From assembly GCA_023664485.1 (NCBI GenBank), contig JAMPFK010000003.1, positions 147,340 through 211,339 of the forward strand: a DNA stretch of 64,000 nucleotides. Reading direction: 5' to 3'. Under the pieces are notes generated by a model. That model ran no database searches. It worked only from the letters and a program-made list of their open reading frames with translations, and was not told where the DNA came from. The translations under genes were made by a program, and so were the position numbers. Positions 63,519-64,000 of the stretch are shown piece by piece; the first letter of the stretch is position 1, and each line of letters begins with the position of its first letter. This DNA comes from Bacteroides fragilis (GTDB taxonomy: Bacteria; Bacillota; Clostridia; Lachnospirales; Lachnospiraceae).

Positions 63519-63585
63519 TATTCAATGAGCCGCCTGGGATATCGAACAGGAGTTCGAATCCCTTCTGACCTGATTGTTTATTCAA
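63519..63585 (-). repeat. degenerate duplicate of the tRNA-Lys 3' region
   Basis: A segment close to TATTCAATGAGCC plus following bases occurs at 63519 and again at 63579, where it overlaps the 3' end of tRNA-Lys. The upstream copy continues with imperfect similarity for about 30 bases, then diverges. It looks like a leftover of recombination at a tRNA 3' end. The rest of 63420-63518 shows nothing recognisable. Confidence 0.45.
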
Positions 63586-63658
63586 TGAGCCACTGGGGAT
63601 TCGAACCCCAGACAACTTGATTAAAAGTCAAGTGCTCTACCACCTGAGCTAGTGGCCC
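63586..63658 (-). tRNA. tRNA-Lys (UUU anticodon)
   Basis: 73-base gene with acceptor GGGCCAC/GTGGCTC, anticodon stem CTTGA/TCAAG and loop CTTTTAA giving TTT, and GGGGTTCGAATCCCC in the T arm. First of four tightly spaced minus-strand tRNA genes seen from the left. Confidence 0.96.
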
Positions 63659-63664
63659 ATATAG

Positions 63665-63736
63665 CTGGGCTAGCTGGATTCGAACCAGCGAATGCAGGAG
63701 TCAAAGTCCTGTGCCTTACCGCTTGGCGATAGCCCA
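63665..63736 (-). tRNA. tRNA-Gln (UUG anticodon)
   Basis: 72-base gene with acceptor TGGGCTA/TAGCCCA, anticodon stem CAGGA/TCCTG and loop CTTTGAC giving TTG, T arm GCTGGTTCGAATCCAGC. The U1-A72 acceptor pair and discriminator G are typical of bacterial tRNA-Gln. Confidence 0.95.
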
Positions 63737-63829
63737 ATATTCATAACAACAGAAGAGGCTTCCGCTCTTTGGATAACACCAGGCTGTTCTCCCAACATAT
63801 TCCCATGTACAACTGTTGCTGACCAACAG

Positions 63830-63904
63830 GGTGGATAGAGGGACTCGAACCCTCGGCCTCCAGAGCCACAATCTGGCGCGCTAGCCAACTGCGCCATACC
63901 CACC
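63830..63904 (-). tRNA. tRNA-His (GUG anticodon)
   Basis: Anticodon stem CCAGA/TCTGG with loop TTGTGGC giving GTG. The acceptor GTGGGTA/TATCCAC carries the extra G at position -1 opposite C73, the identity element of tRNA-His. T arm GAGGGTTCGAGTCCCTC. Confidence 0.96.
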
Positions 63905-63945
63905 ATAACAGGATAGAAAGCACCTTTCCCGCTTTCTGTCCTGAG

Positions 63946-64000
63946 CGTGCTCGAAGGGATTCGAACCCCCGACCCACGGCTTAGAAGGCCGTTGCTCTAT
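63946..64000 (-). tRNA. tRNA-Arg (UCU anticodon), 5' end beyond the window
   Basis: Shows the anticodon stem ACGGC/GCCGT with loop CTTCTAA giving TCT, the T arm with GGTTCGAATCC, and the 3' acceptor strand CGAGCAC plus discriminator G. The 5' acceptor strand and most of the D arm lie outside. Confidence 0.9.

Noticed and set aside
63670..63977. Two 78-codon frames covering the tRNA-Gln, tRNA-His and tRNA-Arg genes
   Set aside because: They run through structured tRNA genes on the same strand and have no coding signal; such frames are a common annotation artefact.

Overview
The window looks like a chromosomal segment of a Clostridia bacterium, most likely a gut Lachnospiraceae with roughly 50 % GC. 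The evidence is strong GGAGG-type ribosome binding sites, AddAB instead of RecBCD, a YesM/YesN two-component pair, MATE pumps, a pyrophosphate-type phosphofructokinase, a LytTR/DUF3021/ABC module and a multi-tRNA cluster. No rRNA, prophage, integron or CRISPR array was seen. Species was not assigned.

Layout. (1) 1-11458, minus strand: a surface-polymer cluster. It holds a NeuB-type nonulosonate synthase (cut by the window edge), a DUF115 protein, a TagF-like transferase, a nucleotidyltransferase, a sugar kinase, a glycerophosphodiesterase, a CDP-glycerol-synthase/oxidoreductase fusion and a large transferase-like/propeller protein. A RelB antitoxin with a broken toxin sits inside it. (2) 11459-13562: a TnpB-family protein whose three RuvC catalytic positions all appear substituted, with a structured 3' flank and an unusual repeat-rich 5' flank. 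This is the most interesting locus. (3) 13563-30173: an AAA-ATPase/PD-(D/E)XK protein, the AddB-AddA operon, a MATE pump, a stand-alone FakA-C-like protein, CysK, a HIT protein, glycogen phosphorylase and a LacI regulator.

(4) 30220-43486: a locus for uronic-acid-containing polysaccharide (probably glycosaminoglycan). An ABC importer, GH88 unsaturated glucuronyl hydrolase, DUF2264 protein and discoidin-like protein lie on the minus strand. A YesM/YesN pair and a heparinase II/III-family protein lie on the plus strand. The logic is extracellular sensing, oligosaccharide import, then intracellular lyase and glucuronyl hydrolase cleavage. (5) 43515-47321: phosphofructokinase, Ca2+/Na+ antiporter and a second MATE pump.

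(6) 47757-60201: a 21-bp-repeat coiled-coil protein, a ParB-like/BMP-domain fusion coupled to a metallophosphoesterase, a LytTR-DUF3021-ABC exporter operon, and a two-component system divergent from a lipoprotein that joins a probable propeller to a solute-binding domain. A polytopic membrane protein follows. (7) 60257-64000: an Rpn-type nuclease, a fluoride channel, a third MATE pump, and tRNAs Leu, Lys, Gln, His and Arg (the last cut by the window edge).

Gene starts were refined from ribosome binding sites, including two likely TTG starts. All functional calls come from reading motifs; no database search was run.
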